Assembly: GCF_003672135.1 (NCBI RefSeq)
Contig: NC_039507.1
Span: forward strand, 9,067,624-9,131,623
Length of the DNA: 64,000 nucleotides
Origin: Ooceraea biroi
Taxonomy: Eukaryota; Arthropoda; Insecta; Hymenoptera; Formicidae
Direction: 5' to 3'
The notes under the pieces were generated by a model that was not told the origin of the DNA, did not search any database, and saw nothing but the letters and a program-made list of their open reading frames with translations. Shown one piece after another: positions 24,401-37,498 of the stretch. The translations under genes were made by a program, and so were the position numbers. The first letter of the stretch is position 1. Every line of letters starts with the position of its first letter.

Positions 24401-27400
24401 TACTAAAAATAATTGTTCCGATAAGGTGATACGAATCGGTATTGATAATGTAATGTTTCAGGGGGAAGGCGGAGGCAATTAGGCATAACGTGCGACAATG
24501 AAATCCTGGATTTTCCCGTAAAGTCGCGACTACCGTAATATCGCGAGCGCAGCCCGATTCTATGGTGGTGCAGTTTTCCCTCGCGCTGTGCGTGCCGCTA
24601 AACGTATAACTGCTTTTACCGCGTATACGGCGGGAATGTCTAATTGTGCACGCGTTTCTGATTGGGACCCACTTTCCTCTTCCGGTAACGAGAACGGTGA
24701 TACGTTCGCAAAGCGAAGTCACTGTTACAAATGCTCTAGCTCGTTTACGAGTACGGGAGATCGCATTTAGATTAAAGTGCGCTCTATTGGAACACATTAG
24801 GCACATGTTGGAATGCATCGGCAAGTGATTGATAATATAATTCGCGCATAATGATAAAATAATTCTGATGATAGCGTACAAGTTATTCGTGCCTGTCTGG
24901 CAGAAATTGTTACGATCGCACGTAGAGAAGCTTAAGAGTCTCGTTCTGGGGAGAAAAGTATTCAACACTCGTTCTAATAGTGCAGTAGTATCGAGATGGC
25001 TGCTCGGTTCGCTAATTCGCGAGCAAGGGCGTCGCCCTTCGTGCTCATGCTCTTAACGTGGCGTAACAGAAGCCAATACAAGGCTTAACGCGCGGCAGGA
25101 AACGCAACCAAGTACATCGAACGAGCGCCGCGTCGCTGCTCCTCCGCGTCGAGGCGTTTCACGCGCATTTTTAGTCGGTCGATGACTCTGAAGTTGTATT
25201 AAACACTGGCTACGTTGTAATTGAAATTACGTAGTAATGTAGAAGGTAGAAATGCCCGGCTGGACGAGCGCGCGGTTTACTTCGCCGCCCCGGAAAATGT
25301 CCAAAGAGACCGGAAGCAACACAGGATGCGCCGATATACGATATCGACATATCGAGGATCAGCCCGAATCGCAGACTCGCCAATGAATCGTCCGACTGCA
25401 AGCGGATTTCCTGTTAAGACAGACTTTAAAAGTCACCGGCTAATCTGTAGTCTTGCACGGTGTCTGATGGTTCATCTTGTGCTATGCAACCCTCGCGAGG
25501 GAAATTTCACTCCGTAAATGTATTATAGTTCCGAATTGAATGATTATGAATTAGTTTAGTGATTTTAAGAATCTTGTTATGCACCCTTCCAAACAGGATC
25601 GTTTTGCATCAATTGGCACTTGCGGAAATTCATACTCTTGGCTTCTTGATGACATATTTATGTATTTAATACGTATTACCTGCTATTTACAATTGATGAC
25701 TCTGATAATTACAAACTTTTAAAAGAAAGAGAAGCGGGTAATTACAGATTTGCAGAAGAACTCGCGATAGTCTCTCAGTAATCGAGAGTTTGAGTAAACG
25801 CTTCGATTCGCTTACCAATCGATTCACCACTGCTAATTGATGGTCCCGATCGTATCTTTAAATTATCGAGCGATAAATACGGAGATCAGCCGATCAGGAT
25901 CAGATTCCGGGTGGCTCGGGAATCCATGAGCATGAAAGAGAAAACGAAAAGGAGAGGAGAAGAGAGAACTTATGACTTATGGGTTGTCGCGGGGGGAGGG
26001 CACGATCGTTCCGGTTTACACCTTGGTCTAATTAGAAACGGCATATCCCGAGCAAGGCTTCAAGGCTGTCGCGTCCTTCGCGATCATCGCACGCTCGACA
26101 TGTTACCGCACGAGGAGTCGGAGTCGGCTCGGCCCAAGAGAGAAAGGCGATGTACGCCGAGAGAGCGTGCGTGCACACACACGGCACGTCCGGGGGAACT
26201 GCATGAAGATGCACCGAGAGGATGCACCTTTAACTCACCGGTGGCAAAGGCTGAGCCTGCCAGGCCTAGAACGTTCCGCAACTCGTCCCAATTCGAGCCA
26301 TTGTTGCCTCGTATGTTTGATGTAAATGCGAGTAGAGAACCATGTTGTTACATGAATCAGCTGATCAGATCAATTTGAGGAAAATCGAAGGGCCACTTTG
26401 GTCTCAGGTTTTAGGTCCCTTAACCCTTTAATATACAATTTAGTTACTGATTTTTGTCGGTATTGCGGATAATTATAACAGAGTAAACAGAATTAGACAT
26501 TCCTAACGAGCCGTTCGTCTGGTATTCGTCTGGTACTCATCAGATGTGTATACAATAGCTTTAATATAATTATTTTTTATGAGTTAACACGAGTTTGTGT
26601 ATCATGGTAATATAATATAAAGCGCTGAATTAACTCGAGCTTGCGCGTTAAGAGGTTAAAAGAAGAGATTGTATGTACGTTCCGAAGCTCGCAAAATCAA
26701 GATGAGCTTCGTTTCTTTTCATGTTTTAGAGATAATTATAGGTTTATGTTGGTGTAAAAAGAACTTCCTCACTTAATTTTGCATTGCTCATTTTAAAATC
26801 ATTCGGATACTTTGTAGCAAGCGTATACTTAATTATAAAGGACTTCATTCTACTTTCTCCCCCGAAGTACACAGCAATTAATGACCCCAACCGCCACGAA
26901 TAGTCTGGAATTGTTCATGAGCATCTTGCGAACGGTTCGCAAGCGGTTCTCAAGAATTTCTCGTGAATACGTGAATTAAAAGGTGCTGAGAGACATTTCA
27001 TTTTGTGAGATCGTAAATTCTTAATTTTCACAAGATAATATTATACAATTCTCGTATTCATTTCCATTTCTTCCTGTTTCCGTTCGTCTATCTTAGATCT
27101 CATGAAGAAACATAGTCAGGAACTTAAAACAATAAATTTTCTATTAACAGTCCGATTTCTCTCGGAAATCTCTGGATTTCTTCCGCAAAAAATTGACTTC
27201 TTTTCAATCTGTTTTTTTTTTTAATTCAAATTACACAAATTAAAGAACATCGTAAAAGTTTGAAAAATTCCTTAATCTTCCAAAAACTCTCTAAGCACCT
27301 TCTGACTTCGGAAAACGTTCTCCAAATCATCATCAAGACTTGTCAAGAATTCCCAGAGTTCCACGTACGATAAACAGTATTCCCGGTGCGCGAGTAGCAT

Positions 27401-28302
27401 TAGACAACTAGGTTTAGCTAAAGTTTGTGCGGTTTACCTGAAGTTTTATGTCCGGAAGTATCAGCATCGCGTCCGTTCGCCAGGGCGAACCACGAATGCC
27501 CGAATTCGCTTTTCGATCCGTGTCCTTGCCGTGTGCCGCACGTCCGCGTGTTCACGCACGTCCTCGCGTATCTCGCCGTAGGACTGGAGGCAAGTGACTG
27601 TCCCTTCGTCGTCGGAATCCTCTGGAAGGATTCGCTGCCTCCGCCACCGCCACTTCCTGTGAGGTGAAGCCTCGCGGTCGCGTCGTTCGCACGGTCGACC
27701 GGAAACGCGAACGGCTCCTCAGCCGAGTACCGATACTCGGCGGGAGTGCTTTGTTCGCGAAATATCCCAACGATTCACGGACAACTATTGGCGCGGCGAG
27801 ATCGCTAGATCGCGAGATCACTGATCGGTGAGATCACTGGAACGCGGCGACGATCGCGGCTAGCTTCGAAGAGCGTTGCCGAGCGGAAGACGGTGCACCT
27901 TCGCGTGGCGTTCTCCAGAAAACTCGTCGGCGAACTCGCGTCGAGGAATGGACATCGGGGTGAACGAACGACCTTGTCACCGACGAGGACGAGGTCGAAG
28001 AGACGGTGGTTTCGAGAAAAAGTTGTCGAAAAGGAATGACGACGATGATGAACCGCGAGCTCCGCGAGCGAGTTAGGACTCGACAACGCGATCGGCGCGA
28101 TGGCGTACGCGACTTCCCGATCTCGGCGTAGACGACGATCCATCAACGGCAACCTAGAGCTCGGTCGGGCTCGGCCATGGTCGGTGCAACTCGGCGAGAG
28201 GGAAAAAGAAAGGGTGAACGGGAAGAGGAGTAGTAGGGATGGGTCCGATCGCGAGGATGGGTCTGATGGGTCTACCATGGTATAAGAGAGGGAAAGAGAA
28301 AG
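21421..28302. other. gene-poor DNA with CpG-rich blocks, no supported gene
   Basis: Blocks at about 22360-23220, 23830-24130, 25050-25450, 26000-26330 and 27430-28300 are markedly richer in GC and CpG than the AT-rich DNA between them. Each throws long open frames on several strands at once, arginine-, serine- and proline-rich and without domains, as expected from low stop-codon frequency. The block 22806-22890 is a CT-rich tract. They may be promoters or untranslated first exons of genes with long introns. Confidence 0.4.
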
Positions 28303-28342
28303 ATGAGCAGGAAAATACCGCACGCTCCTCCGCGAAATTACG
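28303..28342 (+). CDS. candidate first coding exon with strong donor
   Basis: An ATG at 28303 (MSRKIPHAPPRNY) reads to AATTACG|GTAAGT at 28342/28343, a near-perfect donor in phase 1. It sits at the right edge of a CpG-rich block (27430-28300), as first exons often do. No downstream exon can be tied to it with confidence. The acceptor at 29186 would continue it for only 13 codons before a stop. It could be a small ORF, an untranslated exon or chance. Confidence 0.25.
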
Positions 28343-29186
28343 GTAAGTTTCTCGATGTTCAAAGTCCTCCCAAATCATCGACATCCTTGAAGGAAGTTGA
28401 GACCGGTGATTGCATTGTGGTATTGCGCCATGACGATCTAGCCGTTTCACGTAGAAAACGGTATCTAATATTATATTTTGCGTAATTCATTGGAATTTGT
28501 TCTTCCACTGCCTTGAATTTATATCGTTTTCTCAAATTGCCTCAGCTACTTCTTTCGACATAAGCCTTTCATCGTTCTCGAAGACTCAAACCAGTAGAGA
28601 TACAACTAGCTTTGAACTGCAGACTCGGTTGAGAATTCTCGACACAACCAACGATATAAAATAATATGATAAATTAGCGTAACATTAAACGAATACAATT
28701 TGTCAACAATTGCTTGAGAGTTAAATTCTCGAGTGGACTTACGTCAACGTTCGTGTGACACTGCTTTTGCGCGGATAGCAGTGCAACGCGTTTTTTCTAA
28801 CGACATGTACGATGATAGTGCTATTTCCTGAGTACTCTCAATTTATTGCAGTACTAATCAACATCACGTTGTAAAACAGACAGATAAGTGTTAGCGTTAC
28901 TTTGTCATGACCGCAAATGCCATGTGAACGTGAACTATCCCTGAAATCACGCTGGGCTCTTCGAATACCTGCAGTAGACAGGTGTGACCTGCCTGGAATC
29001 AAAATGCGAAAGTACTCTTAAATCGAACGCAATCAAGTAACGAATACATCATTATTCTTCTCTTGTGACAACAAAAAATATTTATAAATTAATTATTAAA
29101 TCAGTAAAATATTTAGTAAGCATTTTCATGACAAATGATTTATCGTTATCCGTTATTTGATGTATGTTATTCAAATGACTTTTCAG

Positions 29187-29481
29187 AAGACTGCGCGACC
29201 GTTCGCGCTCTTAAAAAGATACAATAAGTTCGATCTCGTGCGCATTCGTTCGACCGCTGCGACGATCGAGTCGAATGCGACAGATGGTCAAGACCTTTTC
29301 TTCTGGAGACCAGCATTATAGAACTGTTTGCACTTCGACATTCCAGGCTGACGAGACTAAATTGCCATCGCCTTTATGCGCCGCAAACGATTCGCAAGCA
29401 GAACAGACCCCAGAAGCAGAAATGATCCCAGAAGAAGTTGTTGTTAATGTAAATAAATCGTGCGACGCGAGTATTTAGTAA
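29187..29481 (+). other. possible exon(s), several open frames after a good acceptor
   Basis: GACTTTTCAG (ending 29186) is a good acceptor. After it, one frame is open for 46 codons (starts KTARPFALLKRYNKFD, stops about 29324). A second frame, with ATG at 29275, is open to a TAG at 29476-29478 and has a natural-looking acidic tail (EQTPEAEMIPEEVVVNV). The composition is more coding-like than the surroundings, but no family is recognised and no single model explains both frames. It may be a decayed or alternative exon. Confidence 0.22.
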
Positions 29482-30277
29482 CTGATGCAAGTTTAATTAC
29501 GTGACACCTCAACACTTCCTCACAGCTCGAGAATTGAATATCTCCTTTCTCTTACGGCCTGATTTCTGATTATCAATTAAAATGTGACTCGCCCAAGTGC
29601 TCCCTCGATTTTAATGCGAGCCGGGTTATTCCCGGGCTAAACCGGTTATGCGTTAGCGAGCTGTAATCCCAACAATCGAACGACTCTCCGTCACTTCCGG
29701 GGTTCGGCTTCCGATTACGACACGCCTGTACGATCTGCGTTGAAAATCAGCCGCGAACTCCGACTTTTTACCCGTGAAAAGGTCGATCTGAAATTCAGAA
29801 TGCGAAATGTTAAATTTGCAAGCGTGTCGCGAATCGAAAGCCGGCGACGACGATGGAAAGCCGACGTCCCTGCCGGGAGAACGGCGCCGAGAGAAAGGCG
29901 CCCGCGATGATTAGCCCGGTCGGCCATAAGATAAACAACCAGCCACGAAAGGAATCGGTGCGACTTTTCTGCCGTTCGTTAACGCGACCGCTGGGTGCGC
30001 GAGTTCCTTTCGAATATTTTCGGCGACCGGATCGATATAAAAGTTTCCGCATTAACGTAAAAATGCGCGTGCACTTGCCGCTCGAGGGAACGCGGCGCAC
30101 GCGGCTCCAGGTCGAACGACATTTGCGTAATCGGTTGCGAAAGGTAGCCGATCGGTTTTCCGCGGCCGCTCATTTCTGGCAAAGCATATTTGCAACACAA
30201 AAATCGAACATTTGCACCAAACGATTTGCACGCGGAGATATCGCGCACGGCGTCGAGACCGGCGAATGCGATACGAC
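29482..30277. other. intergenic, moderately GC-rich, no supported gene
   Basis: Several overlapping frames on both strands at 29715-30280 lack any domain or splice pattern. The stretch ends at the TTAA of the second palindromic element. Confidence 0.4.
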
Positions 30278-30281
30278 TTAA

Positions 30282-30999
30282 GGGGGGAGCCTGCTTTAGA
30301 ACGCTGAAAATAAGGTATATTTTACGAATTGTTTTTGGAGAAACTATACAGCGGATCATTATAAAACTTTTATGCATTTATTAGTACATGTTAAAGATAA
30401 AAAAATTATTTTTTGATTTGAATATATCGCTTGCAGAGGTCGTCCTGGAGAAATCTTAGTGCAGTCGCGTCGCCGGCATTGCAAATTGGTGAGCATTCTC
30501 CTGCCTCCAAATTTCGTCTAAACTGAAAAATTGAAATATGTTCTCGTTATTTATGAATTCCCATCGTCGATGAACCAAAGAGAGAAGAAAAAAGTTGAAA
30601 AGTGCCAAAATGGTCGAGCTTAGAACACAAAAGTACGATTTTTAGGCAAAGTTTTTGAACTTTTTCATGCAAAAATAATTGTTTAACTTAATGTTTTTAT
30701 GAATATTAAAGGTTCATCGACGATGGGAATTCATAAATAACGAGAAAATATTTCAATTTTTCAGTTTGAATGAAATTTGGAGGCAGGAGAATGCTCACCA
30801 ATTTACAATGCTGGCTGCACTAAGATGCCTCCAGGACGACCTCTACAGGCGATATATTCAAATCAAAAAATAATTTTGTTTATCTTTAAACATGTACTAA
30901 TAAATGCATCAAAGTTTTATAATGATCCGCTGTACAGTTTCTCCAAAAAACTTCGTAAAATTATACCTTATTTTCAACGTTCTAAAGCAGGCTCTCCCC
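30282..30999. mobile_element. 0.72-kb palindromic TTAA element, copy 2 (inverted relative to copy 1)
   Basis: This copy has the same length and sequence family as the element at 20698, with TTAA at 30278-30281 and 31000-31003. The arm carrying the extra GC-rich block is on the left here and on the right in copy 1, so the two copies point in opposite directions 9.6 kb apart. It is non-coding. Arms and centre are highly similar to copy 1 by eye, suggesting fairly recent spread. Confidence 0.85.
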
Positions 31000-31003
31000 T
31001 TAA

Positions 31004-32484
31004 GCGTGGGTGCTGAACATCGTCAAATTAGAAGTTTCGTGCTTCGTGCCGGACAAACGTACATCCTCTTTTTTTTACAAACCATCATTCAACTATTGTA
31101 TTTATGTTAAGAAGAATGCAATGAATACCTAATAATATGTAATAATAAAAATACTAGAAATATATAGTATTTTTATTCCGGACACATAACGTTTACCTGA
31201 TCAGGACCTTGTTCAATTTCCATATTAGGAACGGATACGGCAGACATGATCCGGTCCAAACTTGTAAAATGCGTTACACCCCTTATCTGGGCCGAATTTG
31301 GTTTGCCAAATCAGGACCGAATGTCAGAGCCGGCATGCCTTACTCGGCCCTAACTTTTACCAAACACAATTTCCACCCGGGTTTACGTTGCTATTGTATC
31401 GTAAGATATATTCGTCCCGTTTGTATAATACTTGTAATAATAACGTATTTGAATATATGTTGCAACCCATATTATTAAAAACACTTAAAAAATATTATTA
31501 AAAACATTAAAAAAACAGGATAAATATATGTTACAATCCAATACATCATTACGTGATTATCACGTTTTCTCGTATCAGTAGTCCCGGCGCCGTGGTGGCC
31601 TAGCACGATGCACGCGAGTGCACCTGTTCGATTGCCTTTTTTTTATTATACACCAAGCGTATCTGCCCGCTGATTTATCGCGAATGATCAACGTCTTTGA
31701 TCGTTAAGAAAGATATTCGCGGAGAAGATATTCACGGTTTCGAGTGTCGATATCTATCATCGATCAAATTACGGTTGATTAATGTATTTCCTATGTTGCT
31801 GTAATAAAAGTTGATACGTAACGTACCGATGCGATATGATGATAATAGTTTTATTAGCGAATCTAGCACATTTAAGTTAGCTTTTCACATGGAGAAAAAA
31901 CGCAAAGATAGCGAATAATATTAAAATATATTTTTACGAAAATGCTGTTGCCAGAATTGCTAACATAAATAACGTACACAATACACAATACGTAAAATAT
32001 GGCATAATATAAAAATGCATAGATAGGATCGAACATTTCTCCAAGTCTTTGTTACATTAAATTACATCACAGAAGGATGATTCGCCTTCGTAACTTTGTT
32101 CTTTGTCTTCGTCGACTTTGGTGGATATCGCATGTTATTTTTCGAGGATCCTAAGTATACGGTAAAATCAGAGACCGTGGCAAGGTTAATGAGTTGGCCG
32201 TGAGGCGAATCGCGTTTCACGTTTAGGCGGAGGGAGCCACGCCGCGTGCGATTACGCATGGTGCGATGTGACTCACAGTTGTAGCCATCCATCGCTCATT
32301 CGGCGCCGTCCGAGGAAGAGGAGAACGCGAAGGAACAACGTCTCCGTCGGTCGGAAGTACCGGAAGGGCCGACAGCTGTGGCGGCATGACTCACGCGAGT
32401 GCACCGCTGGCATACGTTATTAAAGCGCTCAATGGAGTGTCGTCTTGCTTTCTATTGTGTGCACAGTGTGTCGTCTCACAGTAG
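31004..32484. other. intergenic with possible transposon relic and tRNA-like patch
   Basis: Between 31195 and 31370 a short motif recurs in variants (TCAGGACC, TCCGGTCC, TCTGGGCCGAA, TCAGGACCGAA, TCGGCCC), like the subterminal repeats of the CCCA-ended elements, but no clear ends are found. At 31588-31638 a tRNA-like A box (TGGCCTAGCACG) and B box (GTTCGATTGCC) are followed by a T run, perhaps a degenerate SINE head. A GC-rich patch at 32200-32400 may be a promoter. Confidence 0.3.
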
Positions 32485-32610
32485 ATGAAATCAATGGACA
32501 GGGACCACGAAACAGAAAAAGAAGCCGTGCAGCAGGTCTGTGAATTTTTAAACAGGTTGCAGCAGGTCTTTGAATTTTTAAGTCCTTTTCTCTCGCCTGT
32601 GCATCAATAA
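32485..32610 (+). CDS. 41-codon small ORF with an in-frame 30-bp tandem repeat
   Basis: ATG at 32485 to TAA at 32608-32610. A 30-base unit beginning GCAGCAGGTCTGTGAATTTT (32529-32558) is followed by a partial second copy (from 32559), giving two versions of LQQV-FEFL in the peptide. It lies just right of a GC-rich patch. No homology is recognised; whether it is translated is unknown. Confidence 0.18.
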   Translation: MKSMDRDHETEKEAVQQVCEFLNRLQQVFEFLSPFLSPVHQ

Positions 32611-35600
32611 GAAATTCAGAATCAAAACGTCTGGGAGATGTAATATTTAATTACCATAAACAATTTTAATTAGCGTTGTTGTTTAGTTAGTTAACTTTTG
32701 AATTGATTCATACAATTATTTTTTATTTTGAGCTGTTTGGCTTGCAGTGAGAGATAAGACAATAAGAAATTGAAAGAAATTTCACGTGAAGCTCATAACG
32801 CGTGAAATGGGAGTTCAGAATTTAAAGGAAGAAAGAAGAAGAATGAAATTGCGAGGAAGAAAGCGCAGCTGAAAAAACGAGGGACCTTAGATTAGCGAGC
32901 GACGATTTCATCCTCAGGAAACGAGTCAGCCATCTTTTTAAGGGAAGCACGTGCCAGCTCATCGATTCGTAATTGCCAGCTTGACGCCAGACGACATATG
33001 ACAAGCGCCGGATGTAACAAAGAACGTGCCCTATGCCAGCCCTCCGTTCTATCGACACCGCACCGCGGTTAACCCTTTTAAACCTTAAGCCTTTATATTT
33101 AACTTTGTCTCAATATTTTGTCCCTTTAATAAAGTTTTCTTGTGAATCTCTCTCTCTCTCTCTCTTTCGCCTTTTAATCGTAAAGATCTAACTTTTTAAT
33201 ATTCAGTATTAAATGATAAATTACGCAATGAATTTTTATTAAATAAAAGGATAATAATTTCTGAGATATAAAAATTTATAAATAGGAATCTTATGTGAGA
33301 CACTTATTTAGGAATTCCAAAGATTTATAATGCTTACTTTCTTATAATTTGTAGGGGAGATAAGAATGTTATCTTTCTGATGTGATAAGATTCGGATAGC
33401 GCATGAATGATAAATGAATCATTCGGTTATAAATTCCTGATAAATTTCTTTTATGAGAAAGCTTTATCTTTCACGGTTTGTTTCTGCATTCGTATTATGA
33501 CGGGGCAACTTATATTGCGGACTCTCCGACGTGTAGCCGGCATTTCGCGGATTCCATAGATCCTGAATGACTTCATGGGTACATGGAATCTATTCGCAAT
33601 GCGCATCGCGATTGCACACGTTCCTTTCATTTATTTATATTCTTTCGACATGGAAATACCAGCGTGTTAACACATCGCTGCATAATGAGCATCTCTGTCA
33701 CGCGTGATATCATACACGATATTTAATAAGCAGTATTAAACCTTGCGAATAATAAGCAGTTTAAAAATAAAAATGCTAAGAGACCAGATAATAGTTTGAA
33801 ATTTAAATATGAAGAATCAGGAATGCAAAACCAATTTCAGCATGCCTATGTCATTACGTAAGGAAGACAAGCAACGGAATCAATAAATAAATTAACGTAT
33901 CAAATCCTATAACAAACGTATGGCTTATTCCAGAATTGAGTCAGAATAAAATCGTACAGTATTATTTTACTTCTACGTAAACGTTTATATATTACGGATT
34001 ATGTAATAACACATTCACCTAGGTACAAGAAAAGTTGACGCTCGAGACTCGCGCTATCCGCTATAATCAAGCTTCGAAGAAATACAGGTAGAAAAGAGCA
34101 GAAAAAGAATGCAACAGATTCCTGCGTACGTATCTCGCGGTTTCCGGTGCGGCGCAGGTACGAAGACACGGAGAGAACGGCCCGAGCGTGTTCCGGCGGC
34201 GGGTGCGATCGTTGTCCGAGTTTACTCCCGTTTCTCGCCGATGCGGACGGGGCAGGATTGCGATGGACGAACGCGAGCAAAGGATCGCGAGTTCGTGGAG
34301 GCTCGCTCGCGCAATTCGCCCGACCCGGGAGACCGCGACCCGCGCGGCGACGCAAGCGAGGCACGCGGCCGGCCACCCGACCTTGCGCGCGTACTCCACT
34401 TTCGAACGAGGCTGACCGCGAGGCGTGCCTCGCAATCGCGACGGCAACGAAGCGAGGCTTTACCTTTGCGCTCGATTTTTATTTAGCAGAACGCGAGACA
34501 ACGTTCAAGTCCCCCATGCGAGACGGGGCCCGCATCATCCGTCGCGGGTCACTTCTGCCGCCGAGATCGCGCGGCGCGAGCGCACGCGATGGTTCTTGGA
34601 GAGGAAAGGGTGCCGGACAGGCGGATGAAGAGATAGTTGGGACAGAATGTTCGGTTCGTGTGAAATATGATCCTCGTGCTCGACGAGAGGCACAATTATA
34701 ATTGCACTTTTAATTTAGATTGAGGCAAAATTGTGTTAGCTTGGTTCTTATATCATCAAAATCAGGTTTACAGCTTCCGCTCTTGGATAAATTAGTGTGC
34801 GAAAAGTACGAAAAGATTGTTTGATTGTACATGCATTCAAAAACTAGAATAGACAAATGATTTATCATGATCTCTAAATGCGTGACGAAGTAAATTCTGC
34901 AAAATTTATAGCGTATGTAATATTTTAATATATATTATAAAATGAAATTTTCCGATTATTGGATGTGTGAGAAAATTAATTTCAAGAACGGCGCAACCTG
35001 CTGTGCGTTCTTGAAGAAAAATGAGGTCTCTCATAGCTACGCAGATAACGTCGCGTGGATGCACGATAACGCGCTAACTATAATATTGATAAGAGCAAGT
35101 ATTCGTTACAACCAGATGTTCAATATAGAAATGCAAATGATGTATATGTGTGCCATTTACCATTAGAATGTCACACTGCGCGTGCAGCCGTTTTCCTCAC
35201 CGCGCGGTATTTCTCAATTAATTTTCTGCGACACGAGCAGTGGCGCGAATTGTCATTCCGTGAAGAAAATAATTATAATTTATAATGATACGTTCATATA
35301 TCCCCATGAAGCCACTTGAATTATTCTCTTACTTTAAGTATATAAGCTAAATTTGCTTAAATAAGAATAACTTGTTCCACAATTTGTGCCATAAGCAGGA
35401 TACTTAAAATTTCACGTCTGAATCGTAACGAAAAATTACATTAAATTTTACGTCGATTTCTATCTTGTAAATTTATATTCTATCTTTTGCCTTGCAACCA
35501 ATAAAATCTTTTGATAAATAATATCTAATTCCTTAAGTATCATTCTTATAATATTATATTGTATTTAGAAAAACGAGCGTAAAAATAAATCAAATCTTTG

Positions 35601-36574
35601 TAGAATAATCTATAATTCGAATCGAGAAGCGATGATCTATGATTGAGTGAGCATTTCACGAGTACTACTTTCATTCAGATATACATCAGATTCAGTGTTC
35701 AAACTAAAAAAATGTTCATCGCCATATCAGTTGGTATTTAATCGAAAAGTAATCACCGTCTCCACACAAACACGATTTTATCGCTGGTACGCAAGAGACG
35801 AGCGGAAAGGCACGCATTCTTAAGAATACAATGGGCACGTGCTCTTTCATGGTGTATCTCGTTAAAGCAATTACGCGAATTGGATGAAATCTGAGCACGT
35901 AAGAAACCGCAGCGGTGAATTCTTGTTATCGTTATTATCAAGATCCAAGAACCGTTTATAATCTTTTTCTAAAACAGTACCTTTGGATTACTGTCTTTAA
36001 CAATCAGCTTTAAACGGAGGTTGTTTCACGTTTCACAACAAAGCAATCTTCGTTTTTTACCCAGACTAAACACGCTAATATGTTTATTACGAAATCAAGA
36101 GTTCAAATTATTTTTTTTTAAATTAAATTATCAAGAAATTGTCTCGCTCGACCGACAAACCAACATGCAGAATATTGTTTTCTGGGATAGACAAGATAAT
36201 AATAATTTAATAGTTAGGAACAGAACGCTAATCATTGTTCATTATAGCTCCTCTCATCGCTCGCCCATCAAAATTGCTTCATATGGATTCATCTGGAACG
36301 TGTCGTCGCTGCAAGTTTCGTATGCGTATACACAAACTCATTCTGATGTTTGCCCGTGACGAAATTTACCATACGCATGCGGCACACGCGCGTTTAATAC
36401 GTCGCACGTTTCTTTGCACAGCGATATCACACTCGCGTTTCAAGCACGCTCGTTATGCCACGAGCGTGGCGCTACAAATCGATTCTCGATTTCTTAAACC
36501 TTGCCCTCTTAATTTTATCGCCTCCAAAACGACGTAGTCTGTCTTACTAATTATCTTATATTAATACAAACTAA
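32611..36574. other. gene-poor DNA, CT microsatellite and one CpG-rich block
   Basis: A (CT)n run lies at about 33147-33165. The block 34100-34680 is strongly GC/CpG-rich and opens frames on both strands (up to 184 codons) without domains, so it is listed as a possible promoter rather than a gene. The remainder is AT-rich with nothing recognisable. Confidence 0.4.
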
Positions 36575-37496
36575 CCCAGCAAACACAAAATATAAACATT
36601 TTTCGGAAAAATGTTTCAGACAAAAGTTACTTTTCGATGGAGAATAAGAATCTGCAATAAAAAGTTGGGGTTTCAATTTAAGAAATTGAAGGTGATCTTC
36701 GCGTGACCTTCAAACGACTATTCAAGGTCAAACCAATGGTATCATCTTATGTCCCCCTCGAAATCGTGACATGTCTGTCTGAAACATTTTTTCGTATCTC
36801 TTTTAGTTTTTTAAAAAATCGACTGTATAAATTTAAATGGGCCACCCTGTATAACACAGAAGTAACACGTAATATAACAACTGTTATATGTTATTAATGT
36901 TAAGGTTGCATAATTTACTTTGTAACTGCAATATAACTGCGTTATAAAACTGTTATATTGCTCTGTTATACATTGGTTATAACAATATAGCAGTAATATA
37001 ACTGAAATATGCGATATTATATAACTGTAATATTTGCATATTATGTCTATGTTATATATCATTTTAACATTCAGATGTCGAGTTGTCCGGTAGATGGCTT
37101 CGTTTCTCGCATGGAAAATATAATACAAAATATATATAGGAACGGTGATCACGGCAGGGCACAACTTGTATCGTAAGTCCATTTCTACGATGAAGTGGTA
37201 CATTTTTGAACGAATAATAAATAAGAGGAAAGTACGAACTTGTACATAACGTTTAGGAAAATAAATTAAACATGCACCTGTAGTTATAGAGAGAGGAAGA
37301 AAGAATAAATAATATATATTCCATTTATATAACATTTAAATAACATTTTAGTAACACGTTATATTATTGTTATATTACTGCAATTTCGTTTGAGTGGGAA
37401 ATTACAACTAACATATACGTTACATGTAACGAACATGTTATATTACATTCTGTTATATTATGGCAATATCATTGTTATGTGACTGTGTTTGCTGGG
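36575..37496. mobile_element. 0.92-kb TIR transposon (CCCAGCAAACACA ends, AA duplication) with nested repeat
   Basis: The ends are CCCAGCAAACACA (36575) and TGTGTTTGCTGGG (to 37496). AA flanks both sides (36573-36574, 37497-37498). The right part (about 36880-37480) is packed with GTTATATTAC-type repeats in both orientations. The segment about 36600-36855, which ends GGGCCACCCTGTATA, has a different composition and looks like another repeat inserted next to the left end. There is no coding sequence. Same design as the elements at 2117 and 40748. Confidence 0.7.
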
Positions 37497-37498
37497 AA

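Noticed and set aside
27805..28362. 185-codon minus-strand frame
   Set aside because: Serine/arginine/leucine-rich, no domain, and opposed by plus-strand frames in the same CpG-rich DNA.
34147..34701. 184-codon plus-strand frame
   Set aside because: Same pattern: several simultaneous frames in a GC-rich block, no family resemblance or splice logic.
36811..37335. 174-codon minus-strand tyrosine/isoleucine-rich frame
   Set aside because: Produced by GTTATAT subterminal repeats of the CCCAGCAAACA element.
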